A program made the translations under genes and the position numbers. Below the pieces are notes generated by a model. It was not told the origin of the DNA. It searched no databases and was given only the letters and a program-made list of their open reading frames with translations. This document shows, piece by piece, positions 25,515 to 34,435 of a stretch of DNA of 64,000 bases (position 1 is the first letter of the stretch; every line of letters starts with the position of its first letter). This stretch comes from Flavobacteriales bacterium (GTDB lineage Bacteria; Bacteroidota; Bacteroidia; CAIKAF01), in contig JAGYKD010000001.1 in assembly GCA_018401695.1 (NCBI GenBank), positions 846,016-910,015 on the forward strand. The letters are read 5' to 3'.

Positions 25515-26332
25515 GTGTAGATGGCAGATTTAATGGTTTCAGTTTCCAGATTTTGCTGAATGCTCCAACGACTTATCATTTTACCAGATTTCGGAAGTTC
25601 TGTGTCCAGAAGTACATAGGAAACTGTCTTGGCTTTTTGAAGCTGTTTTGTAATGCCGGAATTTATTTCAAGCGTTTCGAGAAGGAATCCCAGTCGTTTA
25701 ATGACTGCCTGTGATTTGAATCTCTGAGCGTATTCAAGGAGCCGGTCATACTTGATTTTGTCTTTTGAGGTATGCATAGCCCGGGCTATTTCAACTATGC
25801 CACCGGCATAATCCGGCTTGAATAAGCAGTCAATGAACGTTTTTTCCAAATCCGAGCACATGACCTTATTAAAATTGTCAATCCAGATTTTCTTGGAGCC
25901 AAAAAAGTGATCGGCATTATGGTAGATGAATTGAAAACATACATCCTTTATTTTTAGGGTAGACGGCCGAATTTGTTTTGCAACAACAATCTGTTCCTTT
26001 AGAGATGGTTGGGTGATTAAGTTATGAATTTGCAATGCAGAGTAGTAACCAATATAGTGTTCAGTTCCTTTGGTTAAATGTTCTGCGAGTAAATGCCAGT
26101 CAGGCATGAAAGAACTGGCTTCTTGCTCATAAGGAATGATGTAGTACAAGCCTTTCTTTAATCTCATTAAAAGCCCCCTTTTAACCATGTCACTGAGCAG
26201 TTCCTTTAAAGCACTTTCGCTGGATTCAGGCAATGCTATCTGCGCTTCAGAATAATCAAAGCAATTCTTGTCCATTTGATTAAAATGGGTAAGTATCTCG
26301 TTAGATTGCGTTGATATGAACTTATTTTTCAT
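25511..26332 (-). CDS. abiEi: AbiEi-type antitoxin
   Basis: 273 residues. An N-terminal winged-helix region (LTHFNQMDKNCFDYSEAQIAL...LLSDMVKRGLLMRLKKGLYYIIP) is followed by the AbiEi antitoxin domain (WHLLAEHLTKGTEHYIGYYSALQIHNL...TFIDCLFKPDYAGGIVEIARAM). AbiEi is the DNA-binding antitoxin of the type IV AbiE abortive-infection system and represses its own promoter. The gene appears whole, whereas its toxin partner downstream is destroyed. Two copies of a GTCAG...CTGAC palindrome lie just upstream and are the probable operators. Confidence 0.88.
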   Translation of the reverse strand: MKNKFISTQSNEILTHFNQMDKNCFDYSEAQIALPESSESALKELLSDMVKRGLLMRLKKGLYYIIPYEQEASSFMPDWHLLAEHLTKGTEHYIGYYSALQIHNLITQPSLKEQIVVAKQIRPSTLKIKDVCFQFIYHNADHFFGSKKIWIDNFNKVMCSDLEKTFIDCLFKPDYAGGIVEIARAMHTSKDKIKYDRLLEYAQRFKSQAVIKRLGFLLETLEINSGITKQLQKAKTVSYVLLDTELPKSGKMISRWSIQQNLETETIKSAIYT

Positions 26333-26341
26333 AGTAAGAAA

Positions 26342-26358
26342 GTCAGCTTTAACCTGAC
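26342..26358 (-). promoter_or_regulatory. Probable AbiEi operator 1
   Basis: GTCAGCTTTAACCTGAC, an inverted repeat ten bases upstream of the abiEi start. Within a longer repeated segment beginning AGTAAGAAA. Confidence 0.6.
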
Positions 26359-26408
26359 AAAAATGATACGAATAATAATTTGAATAAATTACCTATCGTA
26401 GTAAAAAA

Positions 26409-26425
26409 GTCAGCTTCAACCTGAC
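26409..26425 (-). promoter_or_regulatory. Probable AbiEi operator 2
   Basis: GTCAGCTTCAACCTGAC, the same palindrome 67 bp further upstream with one base changed. The flanks (AGTAAAAAA before, CTAATAC after) also match operator 1, so a segment of about 36 bp is repeated. Confidence 0.6.
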
Positions 26426-26466
26426 TAAACTAATACAAAGTGTAATAATCTTGCGAGTGTGGGTGA

Positions 26467-26528
26467 TTTGGCTCTTTTGCAAAGCTTGGGTTGTGGGTTG
26501 GCTGGTGCGGTTTTGCAAATGTGCCAAA
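26467..26528. repeat. Palindromic cassette-boundary repeat, left copy
   Basis: TTTGGCTCTTTTGCAAAGC and its mirror GGTTTTGCAAATGTGCCAAA enclose GTTGTGGGTTGGCTGGTGC. The same block, lightly changed, is at 34184-34248. A second shared block (GGCAGAGAAATTTTTAAAAATGCGAAGCGGGGG near 26589, cf. 34253-34290) follows both. Together they place matching DNA at both ends of the RT operon unit. Confidence 0.7.
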
Positions 26529-26747
26529 TAAGCGCAGCGATTCACGAACACCATAAAAAACAATTCTTGAGTGAGTAAGTGCGGGTTGGCAGAGAAATTT
26601 TTAAAAATGCGAAGCGGGGGGAATAAAAAACCTGTCATTCTTTGTCGAATGATAAAAGCACGGTTCAGTCGGGCTGTCTGTCCAGTTGCTCCATATGTTT
26701 CTTATTTCAGTTTCACTTCTTGTCAAGGTTCAATCTGTTCTTTTTTG

Positions 26748-26905
26748 CATGACGCACAACGGCTCTGGCTAAGAAACGTGCAGGTTTTGGAACACGTATT
26801 TGTCAACCGAGTACCGAGTTCTATTATGCGTTTTAAGTTTCATTTTACCGTGTCAGCCCGCATGTTTTCTTAGCCTTTGTTGGGGCATCGTGCTTTTTAT
26901 TCTTT
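26748..26905. repeat. attC-like long palindrome after the RT operon
   Basis: GCACAACGGCTCTGGCTAAG at about 26754 and CTTAGCCTTTGTTGGGGC at about 26874 pair over GGCTAAGAAA...TTTCTTAGCC with unpaired bases on one side, separated by about 85 nt. The outer boxes (GCACAAC, GTTGGGG) approximate the RYYYAAC/GTTRRRY boxes of integron attC sites, though not perfectly. A perfect GTTGGGC also occurs near 26994. The 768 bases between abiEi and the GHKL gene hold only this, the hairpin at 27029 and the repeat at 26467. Confidence 0.5.
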
Positions 26906-27027
26906 TTATTTTTCTGTCCACAGTGTCAACCGGTTAAGAAGTCCGTATTTGTCTGTCCGATTCATAGTCTCTGTCCTTTTTTAGTCGCGCGTTGGGCATT
27001 TTTGAAAATTTCTTTTTCCGGGCTGGG

Positions 27028-27099
27028 AAGACACACTCTTTGGCTGGCTTTGGTCTGCGGGAGGCTTTGAGTGGCCAGCCAATGTGTGTGACTTCTTTG
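27028..27099. repeat. Inverted repeat at the 3' end of the GHKL/nuclease gene
   Basis: GAAGACACACTCTTTGGCTGGC pairs imperfectly with GCCAGCCAATGTGTGTGACTTC (named by ends; about 22 bp arms) just outside the gene stop. It could be a transcription end or part of a cassette boundary. Confidence 0.5.
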
Positions 27100-27100
27100 A

Positions 27101-30100
27101 CTATACACTGTTCTTATCATGAGCAACTTTTAGATATACAATTTCTGGATTATCGCTGTTTACGTTGAATACCCGAGCGATCAGGTAATTTGAATTCGCA
27201 ACGTCCTCTATGAATTTCCATTCTGAATTTCTCCAGTAGATTTCAGTCTTATCAGTTTGATATTTCTTGGACGTAGTAGACTTAGCATCAACGTATAATA
27301 TTATCTTCTCTTTCTTGTTATCCAGAATTTCGAAATCGTATTCATCTGTTCCAATTGAGTTCTCAGGATTTTCTGCACTTGTCCATCTTACTCTCTCTGG
27401 TGAGAATCTTTTTTTCAAATCACTGTAAACAATGCGCTCGCCTTCGTAGCCAGAATTAAACAGGGCACCGTCATTACTAAATGCTTGCTGTCCAACGGCA
27501 AGAATTTTCGAAATGTCTTTATTACCCAATTGCTTTTGTAATTCAATTAGCTCCATGATTTTTGGCTTGCCAATCTCAGTAACGGCTTCAAGTAATTTCC
27601 TGTCTTCATCAGAAATACCTGAATCACCGCTATGCAGCCCGCCCATTCTAATTATTAGCTTTCTCCAGTCGCTTTCTTCCATTTTACCTTCCTCAACCAG
27701 CGTACTCAACAATCCCTGGATCCGGTGAATCTCAGATTCATTGATGTAGATTTCATTTTCATTGTTGATTGCAATTTCTCCGTCATTGAATTTGCGAAAA
27801 GTGTAATCCTGTATTTCGTCCAAGCTTATCAATTTTGGAATACCACCTTCATGTAGAAAAATTGAATATTTATCTTCTAATTCTTCCTTCCAGGCATTGT
27901 AGTGACTCTCAATCCATTCTGTTGCGCTGGATTTTAGAGCGCTAAAGTTTGTCGCGGTCTTAATTACCAATGCTCCCTCATTATTATCTTCTCGGATTCG
28001 ATTAATGGCATTCACTATTTCTTCAAATGATTTAAATGTTTCATCGCTTTCAATCACAATACTTTTTTCTTTGATCCACAGTAGGGTATTGAAAAGGAGT
28101 TCTTCGTTTCCTACCTGTGTTATCTGCGAAACGGAAATCCGGTTACTACTATGAAAGTGCTTTCTTAATTCAACAATAAATGATGATGATGTTTTTATTC
28201 CTAAATGTTGTAGGAACAAATCTGCCCCTTCCGTATAAGCAATCCAAGAACTAATAAACTCGGGCAAGCGCTCAGTTTCCAAGCTATACCCATCAGCAAA
28301 TACACATACCTCTGGATTGAATCCAAGCGGATCGTGGTCAATAATGTGCAGCAGTTTATGCCAGTCCTTGTTGGAAAATGCACTTTTTGATTTTCTATAA
28401 AGTGAATACAAGAATCTAAAGACATTCAATTTTTCTTCATCAGACAGCTGAAATGAATATTCTGACCAGTTGATTTCTGTGGTTTCTCCGATAAGTCCTA
28501 AGTATAGGAGTTGTTGTCCAGTAATAATTTCAAGCCCGATTTGATTAAGGACGTAGTTGTAATCCAATTCTGACCTGATTCCAAAGAGGTCCTTCAATTG
28601 CTGTTCTGGCAAACCTGCAGAAGCCAATGACTTTACAATGTCCACTAATTCATCGCTGTTCTGGAAGGAGTTCGGAATTACTTCTGCTGTCTTTAGTACA
28701 ATATGATTACCAAAAGTGATTTCGCCAATGGACTGAATGGAAGCCACTTTAATGTCTAAATCGTTTACTCGAATAGTCAATTTTTCGCGAAACTGCTCTT
28801 TTTGGCCTGACTTTGTAAGTTCCTTTATAGCAATGTCCACTACCTTATACTCGAAACTTTCCTGAGCGTATGTTTTTGCCGGCTGGAAATATATCTCTGA
28901 TAAATTAAGAAGGAATTTTTGTTTTGGCTCTGCATACGAAATCACATCAATGAGTTGATCGCGATAGGAATCAACATCTAAGCTGTCAATAAGCTTCTGA
29001 TAAAAGTCCTCTCCGTAAAGTATGCCCTGTTCTTTGTTGTATTTGGTAAAACTATATGGAAGGATTTTAAATTGCGTAATCGCTTCATCCGCTTCACTAT
29101 TGTTCTTCAAGAAATTTATTGCTTCCTTGTTCGGACTTACCTGAAAGGCATCACTATCCCGAGGTGTCACCAGAATCTGCTTTCCTAATTGCTGCAAATA
29201 ATAGTGCTCGAAGAAACTTTCTCGATTCTCGATACAGGATTCAATAAGTGCTTCAATGTCCATAGAATCAAGTAACCCTTCCTCACTTGATAGATCGCAA
29301 AAATCTTGTGATGTAAGTTGAAAAGGTGACGCATTAAAAAATTGGAGGATTTCCTTTGACGGGGTGTAGAAACCGGTTAGAGAAAAAATCGCTGTTTGCA
29401 ATCCGTAGTAGTTCTTGGATTGAGCCAAACTTGTATTAAAAAACACTTTTTTGGCTATCATGAACTTCTTTCTGCCATCCGGTTGTTTGATAAAAACAAA
29501 TTTTTGATCTGTAAAGGGCGTGTTACTTTCGGACAGCTTGAAGTATTCTAGCGTGCTTTCATATAGTTCCATGATGTCAGCAACATTATCTGCAATCACA
29601 TCCCATTGAGGCAATATCAGTGTTTCATATATCTCAGCCTCTTGCAATAGATATTTATTCAGTCCTTCGAAATATTCATCGTGAGTGATTTTGTACGAAT
29701 TGAGCCATTGAGGTGCGGATGTAGATGATGGAATTAGTTTGTCTAAAGGGCTAATCTTACCATCAGAATTACAGAATAACTCAAGGTGCTTTAATGATTC
29801 AGTTCCAACATCAGTGAATTTTGTTTCAGGATTTACGAAATTCTTGAAAAGGTTCTTTTTCTGCGAAGCTGTTAAAGGGTTTGCTTCGGCAGTTCTAATG
29901 GATATTTCTTCGAAAACCTCCTTGTCTTCTTTAATCTTATCAGTGATTTTGGTGGTAAATTCATAATTAGATATGTTTTCTTCCGAAACAAGGAAGTTAA
30001 GGGCTTTAAGTTCGTCTTGAATTGCAACTGTCTTTTTAGTAAGGAATATGAAGTTTGCACTCTTATGAGCTTGTTCTATCGAATAGAATTTTCCATCCGA

Positions 30101-31825
30101 GAATTTAAAAATTTTGGCTTCGCAAAATCTCTCGATTATTTCTTTTCCGAATCGAGCATCGGTCTCCTCAAGAAACGAACGGTACGTATCATTATCCAAA
30201 GATTCAATCCAGGAGTTGAGACATTCCAAATCAGCACTCAGCAATAAGTTTCTAATACTCCATTTCTCCAAGCTAAGCTTTGCTTCATTTTGCGCTTCTT
30301 CAGTAAGTTCATGGTCGTTTTCTTCTTCCCAAAAGAACCAATGCACCCCTTTAATTCCAAGATCAGCTAAGTCAATATCAAGGTTAATATCCTTGATTAT
30401 TACGTGGCTGGATTCTGCTACCACCCCATCTTTTGTTGGAATGTGTTGCGTTATGTATGACAACAGATCAGAAATGAAATATTCAATCAACCACTTATTA
30501 TTTTCTTTAGCCGGAATTTGGGAGAGAAGAATATTTGCAAAAAGTTCTCTGTACTCCCTAATATCATCTTTAATGAGCGCTTCTGCAGTTTCGATTATTG
30601 ATCTTGCAATCTCTGGAAGTAAGTTCTTGTTTTTATCGCTCTCGTGCAGTTTTCTGCGGTTTGCTTCAATATCGAAACTGTCGCAGTGTACGATGAACGA
30701 GAAACCATTGGTTTCATCTCCCATTGGGAAGTACTTATAGAAATTGGGGGAGTTCCGAAGTTTTTCTGCTTTTATGTATTGTGTGTAGCCAAAAGTTATT
30801 TTGATATCACAATTTCGATATTCGGGATTGATTCGATTGAAGGCGTCAGTTCCTTGACTGATTCTATATTCCCAGAGTGTTAATTCTTCCTTTTTTAGCG
30901 AATGTTCGTTTATGTATACTTCACGTAGGTTTCGTAGGAAATTCATGGAATACTGGACTCCCTTTTGAAGGTCTGAGAAGTCATTATCCAAATGTTCTTT
31001 TTTCCCACTTCCAAGTTTCAGGAAGAATAAAGAACCTTGATTTAAGCTGTCAAAATTGAAAGTACCATAGTGCTGACCAAAATTGAATTTCAGGTATTTA
31101 ACCAGATCTTCCAATTCAGAATTATCAAAGAGTACTCGTCTTTCATAGTTGATGTCATAAACTTCTTCTCTTGGTTCAGCGGGAAAGTTAGTCGCAATAA
31201 TTTTGAAAAGCCATGGGCTACCTTCTGAATCGAAATCGTTTTGGTTTTTGACGAAATTGGGATAGACAGGAATAACTCCCTTGTTGTCACGATTCTTAGT
31301 TAAAAGCTGCTTTAATTCATCAATTTTACTCCAACTAAAAATGATTGGACCTCTGTAGTCCTTTGTCAATTCATCTATACCATCATTTTTCCCCACGAGG
31401 CGATGAACCAATTTAAAGCCAATCCCGAAGCGACCAATTTTTTCACAATCATATTCTTTCGTGGTGTTTGCTATATTGAGGATTGAAAGAACGTCCTTAT
31501 GATTGAACGGTTCTCCATTGTTAACCGCAAGAAAATACTCTTCGTTGTAGAATATGAAGAAATGTGAAGAATTACAGTCAACAGCATTTTGCAGAAATTC
31601 ATAGATCGCTTGACCATCTTCGGCAATTTTCAGTAAGGATGGTAGAAATTTTTCTATTTTTTTATCCCCATGAAATAATTCAAATAATCCATTTATTCGC
31701 TGGCCATTTTCATCGTGATAAACACCAACGAAATTTGGATCTGTATAAGAGTCCCTACTATCAGCACGTTTCTTAACTTCCGTTTTATAGTGCCACCGAA
31801 GATTCTTGAGGCTTTTGATTTTCAT
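27101..31825 (-). CDS. Sacsin-like GHKL ATPase with C-terminal DUF3883/NOV-type nuclease
   Basis: 1574 residues. The N-terminal HSP90/sacsin-type ATP-binding fold has IYEFLQNAVD (Glu76, Asn80, Asp83), VNNGEPFNHKDVLSI (101-115) and IGRFGIGFK (130-138). About 1200 residues without a recognised motif follow. The last 116 residues begin GYEGERIV (Glu1463) and run through EYDFEI (Asp1497) to YVDAKST (Asp1513, Lys1515), a PD-(D/E)XK-type nuclease core like the DUF3883/NOV C-terminal domain. The start overlaps the HEPN stop as ATGA. In defence islands, large GHKL proteins are seen as switchable effectors; here the nuclease tail is the likely killing or DNA-cutting part. Low GC content compared with the flanks indicates transfer. 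Confidence 0.85.
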   Translation of the reverse strand: MKIKSLKNLRWHYKTEVKKRADSRDSYTDPNFVGVYHDENGQRINGLFELFHGDKKIEKFLPSLLKIAEDGQAIYEFLQNAVDCNSSHFFIFYNEEYFLAVNNGEPFNHKDVLSILNIANTTKEYDCEKIGRFGIGFKLVHRLVGKNDGIDELTKDYRGPIIFSWSKIDELKQLLTKNRDNKGVIPVYPNFVKNQNDFDSEGSPWLFKIIATNFPAEPREEVYDINYERRVLFDNSELEDLVKYLKFNFGQHYGTFNFDSLNQGSLFFLKLGSGKKEHLDNDFSDLQKGVQYSMNFLRNLREVYINEHSLKKEELTLWEYRISQGTDAFNRINPEYRNCDIKITFGYTQYIKAEKLRNSPNFYKYFPMGDETNGFSFIVHCDSFDIEANRRKLHESDKNKNLLPEIARSIIETAEALIKDDIREYRELFANILLSQIPAKENNKWLIEYFISDLLSYITQHIPTKDGVVAESSHVIIKDINLDIDLADLGIKGVHWFFWEEENDHELTEEAQNEAKLSLEKWSIRNLLLSADLECLNSWIESLDNDTYRSFLEETDARFGKEIIERFCEAKIFKFSDGKFYSIEQAHKSANFIFLTKKTVAIQDELKALNFLVSEENISNYEFTTKITDKIKEDKEVFEEISIRTAEANPLTASQKKNLFKNFVNPETKFTDVGTESLKHLELFCNSDGKISPLDKLIPSSTSAPQWLNSYKITHDEYFEGLNKYLLQEAEIYETLILPQWDVIADNVADIMELYESTLEYFKLSESNTPFTDQKFVFIKQPDGRKKFMIAKKVFFNTSLAQSKNYYGLQTAIFSLTGFYTPSKEILQFFNASPFQLTSQDFCDLSSEEGLLDSMDIEALIESCIENRESFFEHYYLQQLGKQILVTPRDSDAFQVSPNKEAINFLKNNSEADEAITQFKILPYSFTKYNKEQGILYGEDFYQKLIDSLDVDSYRDQLIDVISYAEPKQKFLLNLSEIYFQPAKTYAQESFEYKVVDIAIKELTKSGQKEQFREKLTIRVNDLDIKVASIQSIGEITFGNHIVLKTAEVIPNSFQNSDELVDIVKSLASAGLPEQQLKDLFGIRSELDYNYVLNQIGLEIITGQQLLYLGLIGETTEINWSEYSFQLSDEEKLNVFRFLYSLYRKSKSAFSNKDWHKLLHIIDHDPLGFNPEVCVFADGYSLETERLPEFISSWIAYTEGADLFLQHLGIKTSSSFIVELRKHFHSSNRISVSQITQVGNEELLFNTLLWIKEKSIVIESDETFKSFEEIVNAINRIREDNNEGALVIKTATNFSALKSSATEWIESHYNAWKEELEDKYSIFLHEGGIPKLISLDEIQDYTFRKFNDGEIAINNENEIYINESEIHRIQGLLSTLVEEGKMEESDWRKLIIRMGGLHSGDSGISDEDRKLLEAVTEIGKPKIMELIELQKQLGNKDISKILAVGQQAFSNDGALFNSGYEGERIVYSDLKKRFSPERVRWTSAENPENSIGTDEYDFEILDNKKEKIILYVDAKSTTSKKYQTDKTEIYWRNSEWKFIEDVANSNYLIARVFNVNSDNPEIVYLKVAHDKNSV

Positions 31826-32463
31826 TCTTCTGAAGTTGGTGACAAAGTTTTATAGGTTTTCAAGATTCTTCGTAAAGCATCAGGATACAGTTTAACAACA
31901 ATGCGCCTTACCTTATTTTTTCTCGGAGGCACCAGTTCTTGTCTGCCGTCCGGGTGAGTGATGGTGCGGTGTTCCAATTTGTTCCGCAAGTCATATAGCT
32001 CTGTTAATTCTGAACCTGCAACTGAAATATCTCCGTCCTTTTCGCTTATGTGTTTATACCTTGCCTTTTCAACTCCTGTTTTTGGATAGGTCTTCGGTTT
32101 TTCATTGCAATAATCCTGAATGTAATGCAATACGATGTGGTCGGTGAATTTTAAGGCATTTTGTAGCCAGCCATCAACTGCCCATGAAGAAAGTTTGAAG
32201 AACTCAGGACAAATGTTCAAACACCCCAACGCATCGTTTGAAGCATTCTTGTAACTCCTAGTTCCAAGTGTGGTTTCAAAGTTATATTGAAGAGGTTCGC
32301 TTATCACATCTTCATAGAAGAATACAAAAGGGTTCTCCTTCGCACCGGCCTTCTTTTTTTCCTTTTCAAGATATTCAGTGAGTAATTGCTTCTGCAACTC
32401 AGATTCTGGTGCTTCGGTGGCAGCAACCCGGTTTTCAATATTCTCTATTTCCTTAAAATTCAT
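31822..32463 (-). CDS. HEPN-like protein, probable RNase or RNA-binding partner
   Basis: 213 residues from the ATG at 32463, which overlaps the reverse transcriptase stop as ATGA (a start at 32475 is also possible). The helical C-terminal half contains ELYDLRNKLEHR with Arg160 and His165, the R-x4-6-H motif of HEPN ribonucleases. The first half (about 1-115) has no known motif. HEPN domains occur as RNA-cutting effectors in many defence systems, and AbiA-type proteins fuse such a domain to a reverse transcriptase; here it is a separate gene directly after one. Function in this operon is inferred. Confidence 0.7.
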   Translation of the reverse strand: MNFKEIENIENRVAATEAPESELQKQLLTEYLEKEKKKAGAKENPFVFFYEDVISEPLQYNFETTLGTRSYKNASNDALGCLNICPEFFKLSSWAVDGWLQNALKFTDHIVLHYIQDYCNEKPKTYPKTGVEKARYKHISEKDGDISVAGSELTELYDLRNKLEHRTITHPDGRQELVPPRKNKVRRIVVKLYPDALRRILKTYKTLSPTSEE

Positions 32464-34160
32464 AGGCCAAACCAAAATTGTATGTCATCCACATTTTCCT
32501 TTGTTGTCTTGCGCGATATATACCCGGCCATGTGTCTTTTGATATAAGGTTCTTTGTCATCTTTTACAGCTTGTCTGAACGAGGTAAAGAGTTGATGGTC
32601 GGTATTAAGGTTCTTCAGTAGAATTTTGAAATAGCCAAGTCGTACCAAAGCCGATGGCTCATTCTTGCAAGTTCTGAAGAGGTTCCGTAATTCGGAGGAA
32701 TTAAACTTTTGGGCAATGGCCATGTTCGAGAGAATCTGGTACCTAACCCATTCAAAGCTGGTAAACTTCGGGAGTATTTCGCTTAACTTGAGCGCAATTA
32801 CCTGATTGGGACCGTACTGATTGAGATTCCAGCAAAAGTGATTTGCTTTCCAAAAAAAATGCTCAACGCAGAACAACCATATTTCAATTAATTCCTTGTT
32901 TAGGATGGGCTTGTCAATATTCTTCAGAATGGAATTTGAACTCCTCCAACGATACGCGATGTTAATGATGTCTCGTTTAAGCTGTTCATCACCGGCTAAA
33001 GCTCTTGGATTGAAATTGGGTTGACTTAGACTCTTGAACTTGGACAATAGAAATTTCTCAACGCTTGCTATTTCCTTTTTACAATACTTGATCAGCTCTT
33101 TTCCTTGTATTGTTTTTATGATGTATTGTTTTGATTGCTCGTTGTCGGGATTTTGCTCAGTAAGGTAAATTTGCTTTTCTGGATCGCCAGATTTGTTTGA
33201 ACTGTAATCGGTTGATTGTTCACCGTATCCGAGTAATAAGGGTAGGATTTGGGATTCTCTGTCCTCTCCGATTTCTTCAATTGATGTCTTTTTCGTATTC
33301 AGTGACAATGCTCGTCCTTTCAAGTAGTTGTCTATCAGGATAAGCGCTTCTGACAGCATTTCTTCTGTTTCTTCATAAATGCGGATGTCGTCCATGTAGC
33401 GATAATAGGTGTAGCCACTTTGGCTAATCAGATAGTCCAAATCGTTAAGGAAAACATTAGCGAAGAAGAATGAAGCGGCAGGCCCCTGTGGAATGCCTAC
33501 TCCTGGTGTTACTGAATCCTTGGTGCCCGAATAAATGTTAAGGCAATCATTCAGTAGGTCAAGAATTTCAGCTTCCACACCAAACTTATTTAGTGTAATA
33601 AGGAGCTTGGAATGTGGGATGCAGTCAAAAAAACCGGTGATGTCCGTTTCGAGTTTATATCGAATATTCGTATTTGTGATTTCAGTATTCACCGAATTGA
33701 TGAACTTATTGTAAAGTGGGATATAGTACTCGAAAAAATAGAAATCCGCATCTTCATCATTTAGTATATCAATTCCTTTTTCAACCTCCGGATGAAGTAC
33801 GCTGCCGAAAACAAAGCTGTTGTTCTCAGCGAGTTTGTGATAATTGTTGCTGGCAACGGTATTTGCAATAGCTTGATAAACTAAAGCGTCCTCAATATTC
33901 AATACCGATTTTGTTCTATGTGTTTTGGTAGGCTTAGGCTCGTAATACTTGAATGGTCGTTGGGGCTTGAATTCTCCTGCTATTATTAGCTCAGATAGTC
34001 GAGATAGGTTTTTTTCAAGATTTACGGAGTATAGCTCAATTCCAAAGAAGTCTTTAACATCCTTGCCATTGGAGCGCACCATTCTTTCCCAAGCAAGCTG
34101 AAGGCTATCGGATGAGAAATACTTTTCGAATATCTTTTTCCTGTCCTTTTCGTTATCCAT
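32460..34160 (-). CDS. Reverse transcriptase of the Abi/DRT defence type
   Basis: 566 residues from the ATG at 34160; the ten codons upstream lie in a repeat. Polymerase motifs: LETDITGFFDCIPHSKL (Asp173, motif A), TPGVGIPQGPAAS (218-230, motif B) and YYRYMDDIRIY (YMDD at 255-258, motif C), with an N-terminal finger segment HRTKSVLNIEDALVYQAI. There is no maturase or HNH endonuclease domain, so it is not a group II intron protein. The C-terminal 200 residues appear all-helical (LVRLGYFKILLKN, EPYIKRHMAGYI), like the alpha-helical repeat region of Abi and UG-class reverse transcriptases. First gene of the RT-HEPN-GHKL operon. Confidence 0.88.
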   Translation of the reverse strand: MDNEKDRKKIFEKYFSSDSLQLAWERMVRSNGKDVKDFFGIELYSVNLEKNLSRLSELIIAGEFKPQRPFKYYEPKPTKTHRTKSVLNIEDALVYQAIANTVASNNYHKLAENNSFVFGSVLHPEVEKGIDILNDEDADFYFFEYYIPLYNKFINSVNTEITNTNIRYKLETDITGFFDCIPHSKLLITLNKFGVEAEILDLLNDCLNIYSGTKDSVTPGVGIPQGPAASFFFANVFLNDLDYLISQSGYTYYRYMDDIRIYEETEEMLSEALILIDNYLKGRALSLNTKKTSIEEIGEDRESQILPLLLGYGEQSTDYSSNKSGDPEKQIYLTEQNPDNEQSKQYIIKTIQGKELIKYCKKEIASVEKFLLSKFKSLSQPNFNPRALAGDEQLKRDIINIAYRWRSSNSILKNIDKPILNKELIEIWLFCVEHFFWKANHFCWNLNQYGPNQVIALKLSEILPKFTSFEWVRYQILSNMAIAQKFNSSELRNLFRTCKNEPSALVRLGYFKILLKNLNTDHQLFTSFRQAVKDDKEPYIKRHMAGYISRKTTKENVDDIQFWFGL

Positions 34161-34183
34161 ATTCTCAAAAGTGCGTTGGCAGA

Positions 34184-34248
34184 ATTGCATTCTTTTGCAA
34201 AGCTCGGGCTGTGGGTTGGCTGGTGCAGCTTTGCAAATGTGTGCAATG
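34184..34248. repeat. Palindromic cassette-boundary repeat, right copy
   Basis: ATTGCATTCTTTTGCAAAG and its mirror CTTTGCAAATGTGTGCAAT enclose GTGGGTTGGCTGGTGC. It matches 26467-26528. It lies directly upstream of the reverse transcriptase start and is therefore also the leader or promoter region of that operon. The similar block GGCAGAAATGTTCAAAAATGCGAAG follows at about 34254. Confidence 0.7.
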
Positions 34249-34435
34249 TGTGCTGGCAGAAATGTTCAAAAATGCGAAGCGGGGGCTTTTTATTTTTTCT
34301 CCTTTGTCAGTCATCCGTGTACTTGTCCGGTTACACTGTTGGTTAAGTCGAGTCAGTCCGGTCGTAAAGTCGGTCTGTGTCTTGATATGTCTGTCGTTAC
34401 TCGTCATTGTCAATGTGTCCGTTGTCTTTTTTTGC

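Noticed and set aside
32460-34160. Group II intron reverse transcriptase
   Set aside because: There is no maturase or HNH domain and no intron ribozyme was recognised; the gene lies in a defence operon with coupled partners.
34191-34435. Possible retron msr-msd RNA upstream of the reverse transcriptase
   Set aside because: The palindromes there recur upstream of abiEi at 26467-26528, the priming features of a retron were not found, and the RT has a long helical C-terminal part unlike retron RTs.
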